Below are positions 10,085-20,516 of a DNA stretch of 64,000 nucleotides, one piece after another. Position 1 is the stretch's first letter. Each line of letters begins with the position of its first letter. The notes under the pieces are model-generated. The model did no database searches. It was not told the DNA's origin and saw only the letters and a list, made by a program, of their open reading frames with translations. The DNA is taken from NCBI GenBank assembly GCA_015179045.1, contig WHUZ01000026.1, positions 558,001 through 622,000 of the forward strand, read 5' to 3'. The position numbers were made by a program, and so were the translations under genes. The DNA is from Kalaharituber pfeilii. Lineage: Eukaryota; Ascomycota; Pezizomycetes; Pezizales; Pezizaceae.

Positions 10085-10904
10085 CTCACGTAGCCTGTTC
10101 AGTCCAGGCACCACTCGCCACACACCAATTGCTTCCAGCACCTAATCTATTTCTGCACTAGTAATCTCTCTGTCTAGCAATCCTTCACTCACAACCTCCT
10201 GAAGCTTCTGTTGTGAGCCTAGCTCCGATAGGAACTCTTCATCTCAAACTAGCTCTTCTTGCCCCTGTTCTTTGTTCCCTCTACATTTCTCTGCAGATCC
10301 ATTAGCGCTATTATATTCCCTGCATTTGTCTGGTCATTCTTATCTTTCTGGGTCTTGCTCACTGCCTCGAGCAATATTTCTGCTGGGGGCTTTCCCTCTC
10401 CTGCCTCCCCTGACCCTCCCTTGCTCTTGAAGAAATCTTCAGTTTCCCACCCCGTGACATCTTCCAGGGTAAACTGGCGTTCCCCATGGATAAGTCTGCT
10501 CTTCTTCCCCCACTCCCCGAGTATGCATGGCCCAAAGATAATCCCCTTTCCCTTTCCTAATGCTACTCCAGCCTTGCCTTTCCCCTTTGTCTTTCCTCCA
10601 GTCTTTCCTGCCTTTCTCTGCCTTTAGTTGTGCTGAGCTGACCTTTCAGCATCGTGTGTGCTGAGTAGGTTATCCACATAGTCTCAGTTTTCATCCACTC
10701 CCCTGCTCTAGCCAATACCAGATCTAGAATGGCCTTTCTGGATGTGCCCTCGACATTTCATGTTCATGTTGTTGTTCCTTTCCTTACCTGCCGTAACAGC
10801 CCTCGGCTCTTAGTCCACTCCCTGATGGTTCTTCCTCTAGCATCCTGTTTATCAGACCATTCCTTGTCATGACTGTTGCAATCCCCAATGATCAGGTCTC
10901 TCCT
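10085..10904 (-). pseudogene. LINE fragment with endonuclease (EEP) domain
   Basis: On the minus strand, 10788-10899 reads LIIGDCNSHDKEW...DARGRTIREW, matching the GDFNxHxxxW..DxRG core of LINE apurinic-type endonucleases. Then 10636-10760 gives ILDLVLARAGEW...SAHTML, matching the xxIDLTLA..W..SDHxPI end. Further downstream, to about 10085, lies charged linker-like sequence with stops. The endonuclease target nicking function is established for the family; this copy is broken by stops and lacks the reverse transcriptase. Confidence 0.55.
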
Positions 10905-11150
10905 CCTCTTTCATTGCTGGGAGTACCTTCGCCGCCAGGCCCCCTGGCCACACTTCCGTTTCCATACCCGACACGTTTCCCAGATGTGTGAGGTGTTTTC
11001 TTCCACTTCCCCACACCAGCTGCACTCTGGGCTCTCCGCTTTGTTGATTCTGTACTTCCATGCTCTGAGGCCCTTGCCGCCTAATAGTCCTGCTAGGGTT
11101 GCTGTTAGTCCTCCTAGTTGTTCCAGTGGTCGATAGCTCAGGTCCAGCCG
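10905..11150 (-). pseudogene. LINE-A C-terminal zinc-knuckle fragment
   Basis: In the sense direction (minus strand) the fragment reads LAGLLGGKGLRAWKYR then CSWCGEVEENTSHIWETC. This is the C-x2-C..H-x4-C motif seen at the end of every better LINE-A copy. It is then joined directly, without 3' untranslated region or poly(A), to an endonuclease-domain fragment that belongs near the N-terminal side of the ORF, so the order is shuffled. Confidence 0.6.
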
Positions 11151-11156
11151 GTTCCT

Positions 11157-12172
11157 TTTTTTTTTTTTTTTTTTTTTATATCATTACTCGCAGGCCGCCC
11201 TAAGGGCTATGGCGAGGTTAAGTACAAAGTTGAATGAAATGGAAATGATTTGAAAGGAAAATGTCCTGCATCCCGTCTTGAGCCTTGATGAGTAAAAGCA
11301 AAGGGAAAAGGAAAGGGAAAGAAAAGGAAAAGCCCTGCGTCCCGTCTCGAGCCTTGATGAGTGAAAGGAAAAGGAATGTCTGCTGCGGGATAACCGTAAT
11401 AACTAGGGTGTGGGTCAGTCCTCCTCCTCCCCCAATAGATCCATTAGTGTTCCTTCCTTCGGCTCTGCGGGCCCTTGTCTTTGTGCGCATCTCGGCTTCT
11501 GTAACCATCTCGGTCTGATATTGTAGACAGGCCCTGATTTTGGCCGCTTTGTCTGCTTTCTCGTTGCCTTCCATGCCCTCGTGGGCTTTGATCCACATCA
11601 CGGCGACGTCCAGCCCCCCCCGGTTGACTCTCTTCCCCCACGCTATCCTGACCATGTGTGCTGCCCCTCCGGGTGATGGAAAGTCCTCGGGATATCATTT
11701 TCAGTCTCTGAATGGCCACCCTCGAGTCGGACAGCAGCATGACCTCCTCCTCTTCTTTGTCTAGGGCCTTTGCCATGGCGATGAGTTCGGCATCGTTCAC
11801 TGTGGCTCTGGTCCCTAGGTAGAGTGAGGCCGGTTTGTTTCTCCACAGTCCCACCCCTGTCCTTCCTGTGATCCTGCTGCCGTCTGTGTACACCACCTTC
11901 CATCCCGGTTCTTCTTCTTCCTCGATCGTTCCTTCCCATTCATGCGTGCGGGGAGGCCCCGGAAAACTGGGAACATGTACGGAAAGACTGCAAGGCGTGG
12001 GCTAGGAAATGCGGGGGGCGGAAGGTATAAGACAGATTGATAAGGGAGTAAACATACGGGAGATCTTGGAATGGGCACGGGGAGAATAGATGAGAGTGAC
12101 GCATATATTTCACTTATTTTATGTATTTAAATATCGCCATAGCCCATAGGGCGGCATGCGATTAATGAAAGG

Positions 12173-12211
<39 letters not shown>

Positions 12212-12505
12212 CCCATTCATGCTTTTCTGCCTAGGCGTCTAGGGAGTCGAGTACTGCCAGCGGGAGCGGCTCCTTCCAGTCCAGTGAGCCCATCAGGTAC
12301 TGTGTGTCCTCCTCGACCTTCAGCGGTGCTTCTTTGTCGAATCTCAGCCTTCTGGCCTCTCTCCTGGTCGACTCACCTTCATGAAGGTATATACCGTTTC
12401 CAGGTTGGCTAGGCCCTCTGCCACGTCTCTCCGGGTCCCCCACGGGGCTCTCGTGATTGCTTGTGCTGCCGTGTATTGCCATCGCTGTAGCTGTTCTAGC
12501 TTTTA
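11157..12505 (-). pseudogene. 5'-truncated LINE-A copy with frameshifted RNase H, interrupted by a second LINE-A
   Basis: The poly(T) at 11157-11179 and the hairpin complement mark the 3' end. On the minus strand the RNase H domain starts at VYTDGSRITGRTGVGLW (first catalytic Asp) near 11890. It continues with NDAELIAMAKAL (Glu) and LLSDSRVAI (Asp), then after a frameshift WIKAHEGMEGNEKADKAAK (His and last Asp) near 11600. The zinc-knuckle part is missing or scrambled. The 3' region repeats a segment of about 35 bp, with units near 11262 and 11330. Sequence upstream of RNase H continues at 12223-12505 beyond the nested copy at 11946-12209. It is incapable of transposition on its own. Confidence 0.75.
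11933..12222 (+). mobile_element. LINE-A2 copy (264 bp) nested in the opposite-strand LINE-A
   Basis: The element at 11946-12209 is flanked by a perfect 13-bp duplication, ttcccattcatgc, at 11933-11945 and 12210-12222. It carries the last codons of the LINE ORF (tgtacggaaagactgcaagg region; DKGVNIREILEWARGE then stop), a short 3' untranslated region, the ATCGCC..GCGATTAATG hairpin and about 37 A. Removing it joins the two parts of the minus-strand copy. Confidence 0.85.
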
Positions 12506-12604
12506 TGAACAACACATAAAACTCGCTTGGTTCAAGTCAAATATACTGATGCCACATACTCTGAGAAATGAACTCCGAAATCGAAGCATCAGCTAATAGG
12601 CATA
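12506..12604 (+). repeat. Fragment of duplicated DUF4360 downstream flank (block 4)
   Basis: The sequence gaacaacacataaaactcgc through gaagcatcagctaataggca matches 36032-36141 downstream of the second DUF4360 gene and, more weakly, 50745-50840 downstream of the third. The gene itself is missing to the left, where LINE sequence starts. The flank continues at 14339 after the foldback element. Confidence 0.7.
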
Positions 12605-14340
12605 ACGTCACTGACCGGGATCCGGCGCACTTCCGGAATAAGATCAATAGCCTCCTGTAAGCCCAAATCTTTATAGAAGATAACCAAATTGCACATACAG
12701 CTTGGAGAGGTATAGGAAAGTGACTTCCGCACCTCAGTTAGCCAATTGGAAATTTTGAATGATACTCTATGGTAGTAGTTGCCCAATTAGGCATCTGAAC
12801 CCTATGCAGGTGTAAAATGGCAAGATGGCTATTGAGGACCTTGAGCAAGTGCATATACCTTCTATAGTATGTATTCAAGAGATCTGGAATGTTTCATGAT
12901 AATTGAATATATATGGAACAAGTGGTGAGCCAATATCCATACATATTTTTTACTGCTAGAAGTGAATTTTGATATTCAGTCTGTATATATTTCTAAAAAT
13001 ATGAAACATGTTCAAAATGCTCTAGAATATAGCTCTACACATAGAGGAATATATCTTGAGTAGTCTATAGGTATAGGTATTGACAGAAAGTAGAGATTAA
13101 TAGAAATATCTATCTATATATACCCAATTAGGTAATACATATTTCTTAATACACTATATATGAATGCTGCAGTCCTGAGCTATAAAACTTCAGAAATATA
13201 ATCTAGAGGCCTTTAGAATATTATATAGAAACTTTCAGAGTAATCTAATACTACTTGCTCATTGTAGACATAATTATGTCTTCTTCTATATAAAGACACC
13301 TTAAATTTTAGTCTATATGTTATTGCAACATGCATAAATACTATGATTATGACTTAATAATAGCTAATACATCACTAATATCGTACCTTAAGTGCATCGC
13401 GCAAGTGTACTAGAAGATTTACTACTTGTTTCTTATTTTTGTTACTTATTTCTACTCTCATATATGCTATTGTATTTCTATAACTTTTTTATTTCCGTAC
13501 TTAGCTTCCTACTACTCAACTCACTTATAAGGGGTAACTTTCTTATTTATTCTTTTACTATCTCTTCTATGAAATAAATAGCATCTATGAATCCAACTGT
13601 TCTCTTTACTTTATCTAGTTCTAAGAAAATAAATAGACCAAATTTAAGAAATTATATGTAACTTTAATATATATAATTAAGTCACTCTAAAAGTTTCTAT
13701 ATAATATTTCAGAAGCTTTTAGATTATATTTCTGAAGTTTCATAGCTCAGGACTGCAGCATTCATATATAGTGTATTACTAAATATGCATTACCTAATTA
13801 GGTATGTATAGATAAATATTCTTATTGATCTCTACTTTCTGTCAATACTTATACTTATAGGCTACTTAAAATATATTCTTCTATATGTAGAGTTATATTC
13901 TAGAGCATTTTGAACATGTCTCATATTTTTAGAAATATATACAGACTGAATATTAAAATTCACTTCTAGCAGTAAAAAATATGTATGGATATTGGCTCAC
14001 CACTTGTTCCATATATATTCAATTATCATGAAACATTCCAGATCTCTTGAATACATACTATAGAAGGTATATGCACTTGCTCAAGGTCCTCAATAGCCAT
14101 CTTGCCATTTTACACCTGCATAGGGTTCAGATGTCTAATTGGGCAACTACTACCATAGAGTTTCATTCAAAATTTCCAATTGGCTAACTGAGGTGCGGAA
14201 GTCACTTTCCTATACCTCTCCAAGCTGTATGTGCAATTTGGTTATCTTCTATAAAGATTTGGGCTTACAGGAGGCTATTGATTTTATTCCGGAAGTGCGC
14301 CGGATCCCGGTAATGCGCCGGATCCCGGTCAGTGACGTTA
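12603..14340. mobile_element. 1.73-kb AT-rich foldback element with TA duplication
   Basis: The element at 12605-14338 begins ACGTCACTGACCGGGATCCG and ends in the complement. Arms of about 715 bp (12605-13320 and 13628-14338) pair along their length around a 307-bp centre. TA is duplicated at 12603-12604 and 14339-14340. The unoccupied site aataggcatagctcaaca exists in paralogous flanks at 36133 and 50831. The right arm has an internal 18-bp duplication near its end. There is no transposase; the TA target points to a Tc1/mariner-type partner enzyme. Confidence 0.85.
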
Positions 14341-14423
14341 GCTTAACAGCCATAATTCAACGACACTTTTCAATCTGCTATTATACTATGTATTTCTCCA
14401 CCCTTACTTAGGTACTGTGTTCT

Positions 14424-14477
14424 ACCGGGATATTGGACATAACCGGGATATTGTGCACAACAGGGATATTGCGCAAC
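14424..14477. repeat. 18-bp tandem repeat, 3 units (ccgggatatt motif)
   Basis: Three successive units read accgggatattggacata, accgggatattgtgcaca and acagggatattgcgcaac. The same motif marks the ends of the palindrome at 43709-44651 and resembles the termini of the foldback element (accgggatccggcgca). Confidence 0.7.
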
Positions 14478-14585
14478 CCCGCATAAGTGAAAATAAGACT
14501 ATTACAAATTACTGAGTGGGTCAATTACATCAGAAATTTAGGTACATCTCAACTATACATGGGAGAGTAGTTTTGGCACCTCAGT

Positions 14586-14662
14586 TTGCATCCATTTTTT
14601 TTTTTTTTTTTTTTATATCATTACTCGCGTACCGCCCTAAGGGCTATGGCGAGTTGCATCCA
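14586..14662 (-). mobile_element. LINE-A hairpin mini-insertion with TSD
   Basis: The element at 14595-14653 (59 bp) is flanked by ttgcatcca at 14586-14594 and 14654-14662. The sense 5' end is exactly CTCGCC. Confidence 0.85.
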
Positions 14663-14815
14663 TTGGAGGATGACATGGTGTAGTGTACTGAGATATACCT
14701 AATTAGGCAATAAGGAACCTCTGCTAATAAAATTAGACACAGACTAGCTAGAGTGCTGATGTGCTTAGTTTCATATTATTATATGTCCATGATCATATAT
14801 ACCAAGTTTGATGCT

Positions 14816-15043
14816 GGTATGAGTATTTTTTTTTTTTTTTTTATATCATTAATCGCTTGCCGCCCCAGGGGCTATGGCGATGAGTTATGAGTTTATAAAC
14901 ACAAAAATAACAGGAGGAAATGAAATGAGAAAGAATCAGTAACCGCGGGAAATAACGAAGCGTCCTCATTCTCCGAGCAACTCCATCAGCTTCCTCAGTG
15001 GGTCCTCCCCCCCTCCCCTTCGACCCTTGGTGGTATGAGTATT
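14816..15043 (-). mobile_element. 5'-truncated LINE-A2 copy (204 bp) with TSD
   Basis: The element at 14828-15031 is flanked by the 12-bp duplication ggtatgagtatt at 14816-14827 and 15032-15043. Sense reading gives the end of the LINE ORF (EDPLRKLMELLGE then stop), the 3' untranslated region and the ATCGCC..GCGATTAATG hairpin. Confidence 0.85.
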
Positions 15044-15140
15044 GTAAGTAGAAGTACTAACTGAAAATATTCAGAAATAGTAGCAATTCAGTAGTAATAG
15101 AAGTAGGCAAAGAAATGAGGGATATGATAGGCTTAAGTAT

Positions 15141-15231
15141 GAGTAGAGAGTGTTTTTTTTTTTTTTTTTTTTTTTTTATATATCACATGACCCCGCATGC
15201 AGCTGTTCGCCAAGGCAGGGCGAGTAGAGAG
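15141..15231 (-). mobile_element. LINE-B hairpin mini-insertion with TSD
   Basis: The element at 15151-15221 is flanked by gagtagagag at 15141-15150 and 15222-15231. The sense 5' end is exactly GCCCTGCC. Confidence 0.8.
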
Positions 15232-15595
15232 AGTTCTTACAACGAAATTATATGGTAAAGATTTATTTTAGTAGTTCTAGAGCCCTATATAATAAGTAAA
15301 AGTATGTGAAATAGTATACTACTATTTATATTTAATAAGATATATTATATTATATAATCTAATATACTTAGTATATAAGTGCATACAATAGATTAAATTA
15401 CTTATACTTACTATACTTTTAACTTTCAGGCTATATACAGATACTAGTCCTTATATCTATTAAAGATATATATAATATTTCTATTTTAGTTTATATTTCA
15501 AAGATTTTTTCAAACTTAATACTCTTTTCTTTTATCGATAGACTCAATTATATTTTATATATTATAAATAAATATATAGTATATATAAGTATATT
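15232..15595. other. AT-rich stretch, no gene
   Basis: Very AT-rich sequence made of ta-runs, with no ORF of note and no repeat end found. It resembles the composition of the foldback arms but no pairing was seen. Confidence 0.35.
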
Positions 15596-15599
15596 ATAG

Positions 15600-16290
15600 A
15601 TTTTCATATAAAAGAAGACAACAACAGTAAACACAACATGTAAGTAACGCAAAGGAGTACGAAACCCCGGAGGTGGTCAATTCTCGACCCTGGGCGAGAC
15701 TTCCCTCTCTATCCACCTCATGAGCTCCACCTGGGCTCCCCTCCTTCTCTCGTCTCCGGTGGCTTGCATATCGCCTCCAGGCCGCCCAGCCATCTCCTCT
15801 TCCAAACACGGCACCTGTGCCATATATGCAGCGCCGTTTCCTCCTCATTCCCACACCATCTGCAGTCTGGCCTATCCGACTTGCCAATCTTGTGCCTCCA
15901 GGCTTGCACGCCTTTCCTCCCCAGCAGGCCTGCCAGGGTGCGCACCCCGAAGCCCAGTCTCTGCAATCCCAATCTGTTTCTTTCCCCTGCACGCTGTGCC
16001 TTGGCTAGTTGGCGCATCCCCGCCGCTGTTACTATCTCATCCTGGTACTGTAGGAAGGCGCCAATCTTTGCTGCCCTGTCTGCCTCGTCGTTACCGCTTA
16101 GTCCTTTGTGTCCCTTGACTCACATCGCCGCCACGTCCAGCCCCCCTTGGCTCCCATCCCTTCCCACGCTCGCCTGGCCATGTGTGCAACTCCGTCTGGG
16201 GTCGGACTCCCCTCCGCGGTCTTGTGCAGTCTATCGATCGCTACACGGGAGTCTGTGCTGATGAAGAGCTCCTCGTCCCCTGTAGCAGAC
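15600..16290 (-). pseudogene. LINE-A fragment: RNase H end plus zinc knuckle
   Basis: On the minus strand the fragment starts near 16287 with GDEELFISTDSRVAIDRL (an RNase H catalytic Asp). A frameshift precedes VKGHKGLSGNDEADRAAKIG (16080-16135), then comes the basic AGERNRLGLQRLGFG linker. The C-terminal CRWCGNEEETALHIWHRC knuckle follows near 15810-15870. No 3' hairpin or poly(T) remains, so the 3' end has been lost in the AT-rich region. Confidence 0.7.
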
Positions 16291-16830
16291 AGATGAGGGA
16301 TGGAAAGTGGTGTACACTGACGGGGCAGGATGACGGAAAGAACCGGGGTGAGACTACGGCGGGGAAGGCCCGTTTCCTTCCATCTAGGTGCCAGACCTAC
16401 GGCGAACGACGCAGAGCTAGTGGCCCTGGCGAAAACGCTGGATGAGGGGGACGAGGAACTACTCATAGGGACGGATTCCAAAGTGGCTATCCAAAAACTC
16501 AGGACCCAAGCCGGGGGCCTCCCAATACCTGGAGAGGCGGCTCACCTGGTCAGGGAAGCATGGGAGGGCAGGCCAGCCCGGGGGGATGGACGTGGCAGTG
16601 ATCTGGGTCAAAGGACACAAGGGCATGGAGGGCGGAAGAGACCCTGGTCGAGCTGATAGACTGGGTGGAGCGATGAGTTTCCTTCGATTTTCCCTTTGTA
16701 CCCGGTGAATGAATGTGGTTACCGCGATTTGTGATTTGGTATTTTCTAGTTAATCTCCTTTGTGTCTCCTACCTCGCCATAGCCTGTAAGGCGGCATGCA
16801 AGTAATGATAGAAAAAAAAAACAAAAACAC
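16291..16830 (+). pseudogene. 5'-truncated LINE-A copy, RNase H part and 3' end
   Basis: The copy starts at VYTDGAG (16310-16330, first catalytic Asp). It continues in another frame with NDAELVALAKTLDEGDEELL and GTDSKVAIQKL (Glu and Asp), and loses the rest of RNase H by deletion. The 3' end has the variant hairpin ctcgccatagcctgtaaggc..gcaagtaatgat and an A-rich tail ending about 16828. It abuts the minus-strand fragment head to head, both broken in the same domain. Confidence 0.7.
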
Positions 16831-16849
16831 ATCCTCCTGCACCTCCTTC

Positions 16850-17040
16850 GCGCTCCCTGCTGAGCCCGCATACGAGAATATCAGTCTGACAAATGGAGTT
16901 TACCCTGTTGGGAACCGTAAATGTCCCACTCATATTCACGCTAATTTTTCTGCCATTCTTACTTGCATGTAGTTTAATCTACAGCTCTAAACTACCCTCT
17001 GTTCTCGAAATCCCGCACCTACTATCCACAGGCTAATAGT
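16850..17040 (+). repeat. Block 4 flank, continuation
   Basis: Sequence from ctgctgagcccgcatacgag to about 17040 matches 50910-51075 downstream of the third DUF4360 gene, in the same order and orientation as the pieces at 12506 and 14339. Confidence 0.6.
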
Positions 17041-17122
17041 AGCTGCGCTACTAATAGCAACTAGTACCTGATAGATATAGCGGTTCGAGAGTGCTGCAGA
17101 ACATACAATCTCTTGCCCTTCT

Positions 17123-17215
17123 AGAGGGAGTGAATTTTTATTTTATTTTATTTTTTTTTTTTTTGTATCAGTACTCGCGTGCCGCCCTATGGGCTATGGC
17201 GAGAGAGGGAGTGAA
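17123..17215 (-). mobile_element. LINE-A hairpin mini-insertion with TSD
   Basis: The element at 17135-17203 is flanked by agagggagtgaa at 17123-17134 and 17204-17215. The sense 5' end is exactly CTCGCC. The T run is interrupted by A (ttttattttattttattttt). Confidence 0.85.
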
Positions 17216-17447
17216 GCGGTCCGCAGCAAACAGCAAAGATGAACCAGATCCCGTTGTAGAGGTGCTGAGATGGGTAGAGAGGAGAAATTGGAGGAGGAAA
17301 CCGCACTTTTTGTGGTTTATTTTGACCAAAATTGCAGCTTTTGATTTTCTTCCTTGTCATTATTTCCTTTGTATTTAATCTCATCATAGCCCACGAGGCG
17401 ATATACGCGTACTGATATTTATTTAAAAAAAGGAAAAAAAAAAAAAT
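17216..17447 (+). mobile_element. LINE-A 3' copy
   Basis: Sense reading gives DPVVEVLRWVERRNW, the conserved end of the LINE ORF. The 3' untranslated region, a decayed hairpin (ctcatcatagcccacgaggc) and an A-rich tail follow. The 5' limit is not certain. Confidence 0.6.
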
Positions 17448-18689
17448 TCGTGACCTTGCATATGCGTCGAGTTACCCTACTACGTACTCTTATGTTAGTT
17501 AGACATTCAAAAAAATCCCTATGTTAGGTACAGTAACAGTATTCGTGTGCTATGGGAGTTTTAGGAGCCCAATTCGACAGATGATTGAGACTGACTGGAG
17601 ATAAACCACTGCTACCACTAGTATTTCCACTACTCTCTGTATTTCATTGTGGCTGCTGTTGTTGCTACTGTTCTGTTCCTGCTGCTGCCTGAGCTACCGT
17701 GGGAAGCCGAGGGCTATCCGGAGCCTTGCCGGGCAGAACAATTCATTATGTCAGCTATCTACTGCCAAGCACCCAGAAACGGGCTAGTTCTGTCCATACC
17801 GCATTTCGTATAACGCATATATCATCTTAGCTGTCAGAATTCATCTAGTGCAGCACCACAGTTCTTGCGGAAATGCTTCTTCTATCAGATCGGAGGCATG
17901 GGTCAAAAATAAATATTCAGCAATGAATATGGTAGGGTGGTTTGTTTTCGATGTGAGTAAGTTTTGTTAAATATGTTTCACTAGGCCGACAGGTTGTTTG
18001 GTCGTTAGGCACCGACAACCTCTTTCCCAGAACGAGCGCTCCCCCGAGACGAAACTTATACCACTGTGAAGCTCAAGACCGCCTGAGTACGAATATTGAA
18101 TTTATTCTCCAGAAATCCAACATCTAAGACCAGTTTTCATCAACAGAGGCTTGTTGAACTTTCAGAGAGCAGCAACAGCGAAAACCATCACGATCCGGGC
18201 GATCAGGCTGATTGGAGCCAATGCTTCCAGGTGTAGAAGCACACTCCTGCAGGGGGTATTTCAGCTGCAGGGCCACAACCCAGAGCAAGACCACGATTAG
18301 CACGATTGATCGAATAACTGGTGCCACACAAGCTACAGACGCCATAGGAGACTGAGGCGGTGCACATCAATGCAGAGACGAACAGGAAATATATCACGTG
18401 ACAAGAGACTCGGAATGGGAGATTACAAGAGGCAGCAGACAGCAAGATAGACATTCTTTCTGATGGGGAGAACTGGAGGGCGCTAGGAGGAGGAACAACA
18501 TTTCATCCAACATTCATGACAGTATATGTAGGTCTAAGAGAGGGAGAAGGATGGTGGCATGTGTATGGAAGGGCAGGGTAAACAGGTTGAAGGTAAAGGG
18601 CATGTAGTGGTAGAACAGGAAGGCGTATCGAAGGAGTGTACTGGAACCAAGAGGCCGACTTCGAGAAGGAGCTAGAATGTATCAGCGTG
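17448..18689. other. Intergenic, no gene recognised
   Basis: The minus-strand frame 18124-18345 (73 codons) has a hydrophobic start and a Cys-rich middle (FRCCCS), but nothing else supports it as a gene. No repeats were recognised. Confidence 0.3.
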
Positions 18690-18784
18690 GGCATCCTGGG
18701 ATTTCCTTTTATCTCATATATACGTAACCTCGCCATAGCCCACCGGGCGGCATGCGAGTAAAGATATTTAAAAAAAAAAAAAAA
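18690..18784 (+). mobile_element. LINE-A 3' end at the edge of duplication block 1
   Basis: A short 3' untranslated stretch, the hairpin cctcgccatagcccaccggg..gcgagtaaagatat and poly(A) end exactly where homology to the other DUF4360 blocks begins (ggtgttcatcatcagcatc). The 5' limit and TSD were not found. Confidence 0.6.
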
Positions 18785-19474
18785 GGTGTTCATCATCAGC
18801 ATCACGTGCACATGGAATCTTAGTTGATACATCAAGTCCGAGGCATAGCTACAGAAACTCTGAAACCTCTGGAGCACACTGAATGAATGGGATTCCAAGA
18901 TTTACCCCGTTCCAATTGATGCATGTAGTTACCCTCGTTCACCAAATGCCAATGTCATATGGTAATGATTACGTCTATGACCGGCATATGAATATCACCG
19001 TTTTCCTTATGGTACACCATCGTCACTCATTTTAAGCATTGTTCAGGCCATGTTTATGCAGACTTGGCAGCACAAATTTTCCTGTATCCAGATGAGTAAC
19101 ATTATCAGTCGATTGTTCACCAAATTCCAGGTTTGCTAGGATTTAACTGACTGCCAGGTCAGCTGACCTCTTAATATCCGTTCCCCTACAAAAAAGCAAA
19201 CAAAAATCCAGTTGCAACCAGTAGATTCCATTCCCTATCCAATCGAGAAGCTTTCAAACACAGGTTCCTACTCCGTCCAAATACCTCCTGAAATCAAAAA
19301 TTCAGAAAAAAAAGAGCAATAATTGGGGCCAAATGAGAAGCCTACTGACAAAAGAATCCGAGAAACAGGTGAACAAAATGAGAAAAGGAAGCACTCGAGC
19401 CCATTCACTCAATAGCAATTCAGGTCTGCATCAAGTCTCTACTGAGAAGGCGAAGCCCTACTTACACAAGCCAT

Positions 19475-20116
19475 CTAGCACTTCTTCCACTGGAATCCAA
19501 TAATGTGGGTAACCTTGTGGCTGACACTATCAGTAGTGATCAATCCGGAACCCTCCTTGTTGTCCTTGTTGTCAACTCTGATCTGGGTATTGATGTTCAA
19601 GGTTGTCTTGGCATCACATGAGCTCCACACGATTGCGGCCTTCTCAATTGTGTCTCTGAACTTGTAATCCCCCTGAATGGGGCCAACCCACGAATTCCAG
19701 GTATCTATCTGCCTAATATCTCCTGTGAAGAAGTATGTGCTCTTCTGCATAGCAGTGACCTTGTCATCAAGTGACAAGAATCCACGGTAATCAGTATCAT
19801 GGACAGTATAAGACCATCCCTGGGGGTAGACCAAGTTGATGTTGATGAGACAGTTCTTGCGGTTCTCTTTGATTGAAATGTCTGGGCCAGCAGTTGCAAC
19901 ATAGGAGCTAAAGCCAATGGCGATATTCGAACCATCAACGGCAAGCTCAAAACTGGCACTGTTAGGAGGGCATCCAGTTCCTGCATAGTCAACGGACTTG
20001 ATATAGACCTGGTCCTTTGGCGGAGGTTGGGTGGGAGGGACGAGTGGGTGAGCAACCGCAATAGAGGTGAGGAGAAGGAGGACAACGAGAGTGAGGCTGT
20101 CGAAGATGTTCTGCAT
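19475..20116 (-). CDS. Secreted DUF4360-like protein, paralogue 1
   Basis: The protein has 213 residues. The start MQNIF is chosen at 20116 because both paralogues align from this Met and the upstream frame is a CT-rich leader lying downstream of a TATA box. Residues 1-22 form a signal peptide (hydrophobic LTLVVLLLLTSIAVA). A Pro-rich linker and the DUF4360-like domain follow. Visible signatures are YAGTGCP, NRKNCLININLVYPQGWSY, DYRGFLSLDD and a C-terminal GFQWKKC. Four Cys (49, 89, 167, 213 by alignment) would give two disulfides. DUF4360 proteins are secreted and of unknown function. This copy differs most from the other two. No intron is seen. Confidence 0.85.
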   Translation of the reverse strand: MQNIFDSLTLVVLLLLTSIAVAHPLVPPTQPPPKDQVYIKSVDYAGTGCPPNSASFELAVDGSNIAIGFSSYVATAGPDISIKENRKNCLININLVYPQGWSYTVHDTDYRGFLSLDDKVTAMQKSTYFFTGDIRQIDTWNSWVGPIQGDYKFRDTIEKAAIVWSSCDAKTTLNINTQIRVDNKDNKEGSGLITTDSVSHKVTHIIGFQWKKC

Positions 20117-20267
20117 TTTGGTAGAAGGATTGGAGAGAAACGAAAGTAGAAAGCGAAGGTTGGTTAGTGGAACTGAGTGAAGCTTGAAAGAAGTGCTTGA
20201 TGCTGGAGAGGAGAATAGTGTGTTGGGTGATGGAAAAAGACACAGCATTCAGGGAAGAAAGATGCTT

Positions 20268-20278
20268 CTTATATATTT
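20268..20278 (-). promoter_or_regulatory. TATA box of DUF4360 paralogue 1
   Basis: AAATATATAAG on the minus strand lies about 152 bp before the chosen ATG. The box and the following GAAGCATCTTTCTTC are conserved in all three paralogues. Confidence 0.7.
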
Positions 20279-20516
20279 GCAGACACTGAACAGCAAAGAT
20301 ATTGATCATACTAGCTCTAACACTATTTGAAGATAGAATAATATCAATCACGTTGCTTGGCTGTACCTTTCGTACCTGGCAGGGTTGTTCATAGCAATTT
20401 TTGACCTCGAACAATCTAGGCAATCCAACTTCGCTAGTTTGCATGCATGATCTTGACGAAGGTGCTAAGGATTGCCCAGTGTACATCTCTCCCTTTGCAC
20501 ATCGGCCTAGTTGCTG

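Noticed and set aside
13000..15600. Mitochondrial DNA insertion, because of high AT content
   Set aside because: The AT-rich part 12605-14338 is explained by the foldback element, and no mitochondrial gene is recognisable.
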